Origin: Channallabes apus
Taxonomy: Eukaryota; Chordata; Actinopteri; Siluriformes; Clariidae
Direction of reading: 5' to 3'
Assembly (NCBI GenBank): GCA_030522415.1
Contig: CM060107.1
Location: 19,538,553-19,602,552, forward strand
DNA: 64,000 nt
Part shown: piece after piece, positions 61,855 through 64,000 of the stretch
Layout of the letters: every line of letters starts with the position of its first letter
Numbering within the stretch: position 1 is the first letter of the stretch
The notes under the pieces: generated by a model
Seen by the model: the letters and a program-made list of their open reading frames with translations, nothing else
Told to the model about the DNA's origin: nothing
The model's database searches: none
Position numbers and translations under genes: made by a program

Positions 61855-61942
61855 GTTCTCGCGATATTTGCGCCTCGACTAATTCGAGCGGAAGTAGAAC
61901 TGCAGCCTCTTTTCCGGCGGCCATAGCGGAATAATCGGTAGG
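61855..61942 (+). promoter_or_regulatory. rpl26: rpl26 core promoter and non-coding exon 1
   Basis: A CpG-rich block carries TCTCGCGA (61857-61864), an ETS-type gcggaagtag (61889-61898) and a 5' TOP-like pyrimidine start, CCTCTTTTCC, at about 61906-61915. The last is the expected initiation site of a ribosomal protein mRNA whose translation is mTOR-controlled. Exon 1 runs to the donor gg|gtaagc at 61942. The TCTCGCGA motif is shared by many vertebrate housekeeping promoters. Confidence 0.7.
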
Positions 61943-63992
<2,050 letters not shown>

Positions 63993-64000
63993 TAGGGTGT

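Overview
This is a vertebrate nuclear window, almost certainly from a teleost fish; a catfish-like genome is only a guess from the density of Tc1 elements and tRNA-derived SINEs. The signs are intron-exon genes with GT-AG splice sites, teleost-type repeats (Tc1/mariner, DANA/Mermaid-like SINEs, L2 and RTE-like LINEs, hAT) and AT-rich intergenic DNA with many dinucleotide microsatellites.

Five protein-coding genes can be supported. From left to right: the 5' end of adad1 on the minus strand (about 1.1-2.0 kb, rest off the left edge); tcof1/treacle on the minus strand (12.9-27.7 kb; eight coding exons join in phase to about 673 codons with an N-terminal LisH motif); arsi (arylsulfatase I) on the plus strand (44.1-47.5 kb, two coding exons, 561 aa); il17b on the minus strand (50.2-52.1 kb, three coding exons, 192 aa); and the first part of rpl26 on the plus strand (61.9-64.0 kb, rest off the right edge). 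tcof1 and arsi are head to head, arsi and il17b tail to tail. TCOF1, ARSI and IL17B all lie in human 5q32, so the centre of the window is a conserved block. The two edge genes, adad1 (human 4q27) and rpl26 (human 17p13), are not part of that block in human. These genes do unrelated jobs: germ-line RNA binding, rRNA transcription and ribosome biogenesis, a sulfatase, a secreted cytokine, and a large-subunit ribosomal protein.

The rest is mostly repeats. Four near full-length (about 1620 bp) copies of one Tc1-like DD34E family lie at 9.2, 13.1, 17.0 and 29.0 kb, and two of them sit in tcof1 introns in opposite orientation around its largest exon. Every copy is broken, and three share the same nonsense codon. 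Around them are at least ten older Tc1/mariner fossils, two modular SINE families (several copies with clear 12-13 bp target-site duplications), a 5'-truncated L2-type LINE (56.2-59.0 kb) inside an older Tc1-like fossil, an internally deleted RTE-like LINE, and a 1318-bp hAT-like non-autonomous element with a perfect 8-bp target duplication (60.4-61.7 kb).

I found no CRISPR array, operon or other prokaryotic system, and no confident new gene family. The most unusual signals are the inverted Tc1 pair bracketing tcof1 exons, the shared dead transposase codon, an unclassified 450-bp duplicated unit framed by about 58-bp direct repeats, and the CpG-rich non-transposase cargo of the hAT-like element. 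Long stretches not listed (for example 2.9-4.07, 5.7-7.0, 7.6-9.2, 20.8-22.9, 33.9-35.2, 36.4-37.9, 38.9-40.6, 47.6-49.0 and 52.1-53.6 kb) show only AT-rich single-copy-looking sequence.
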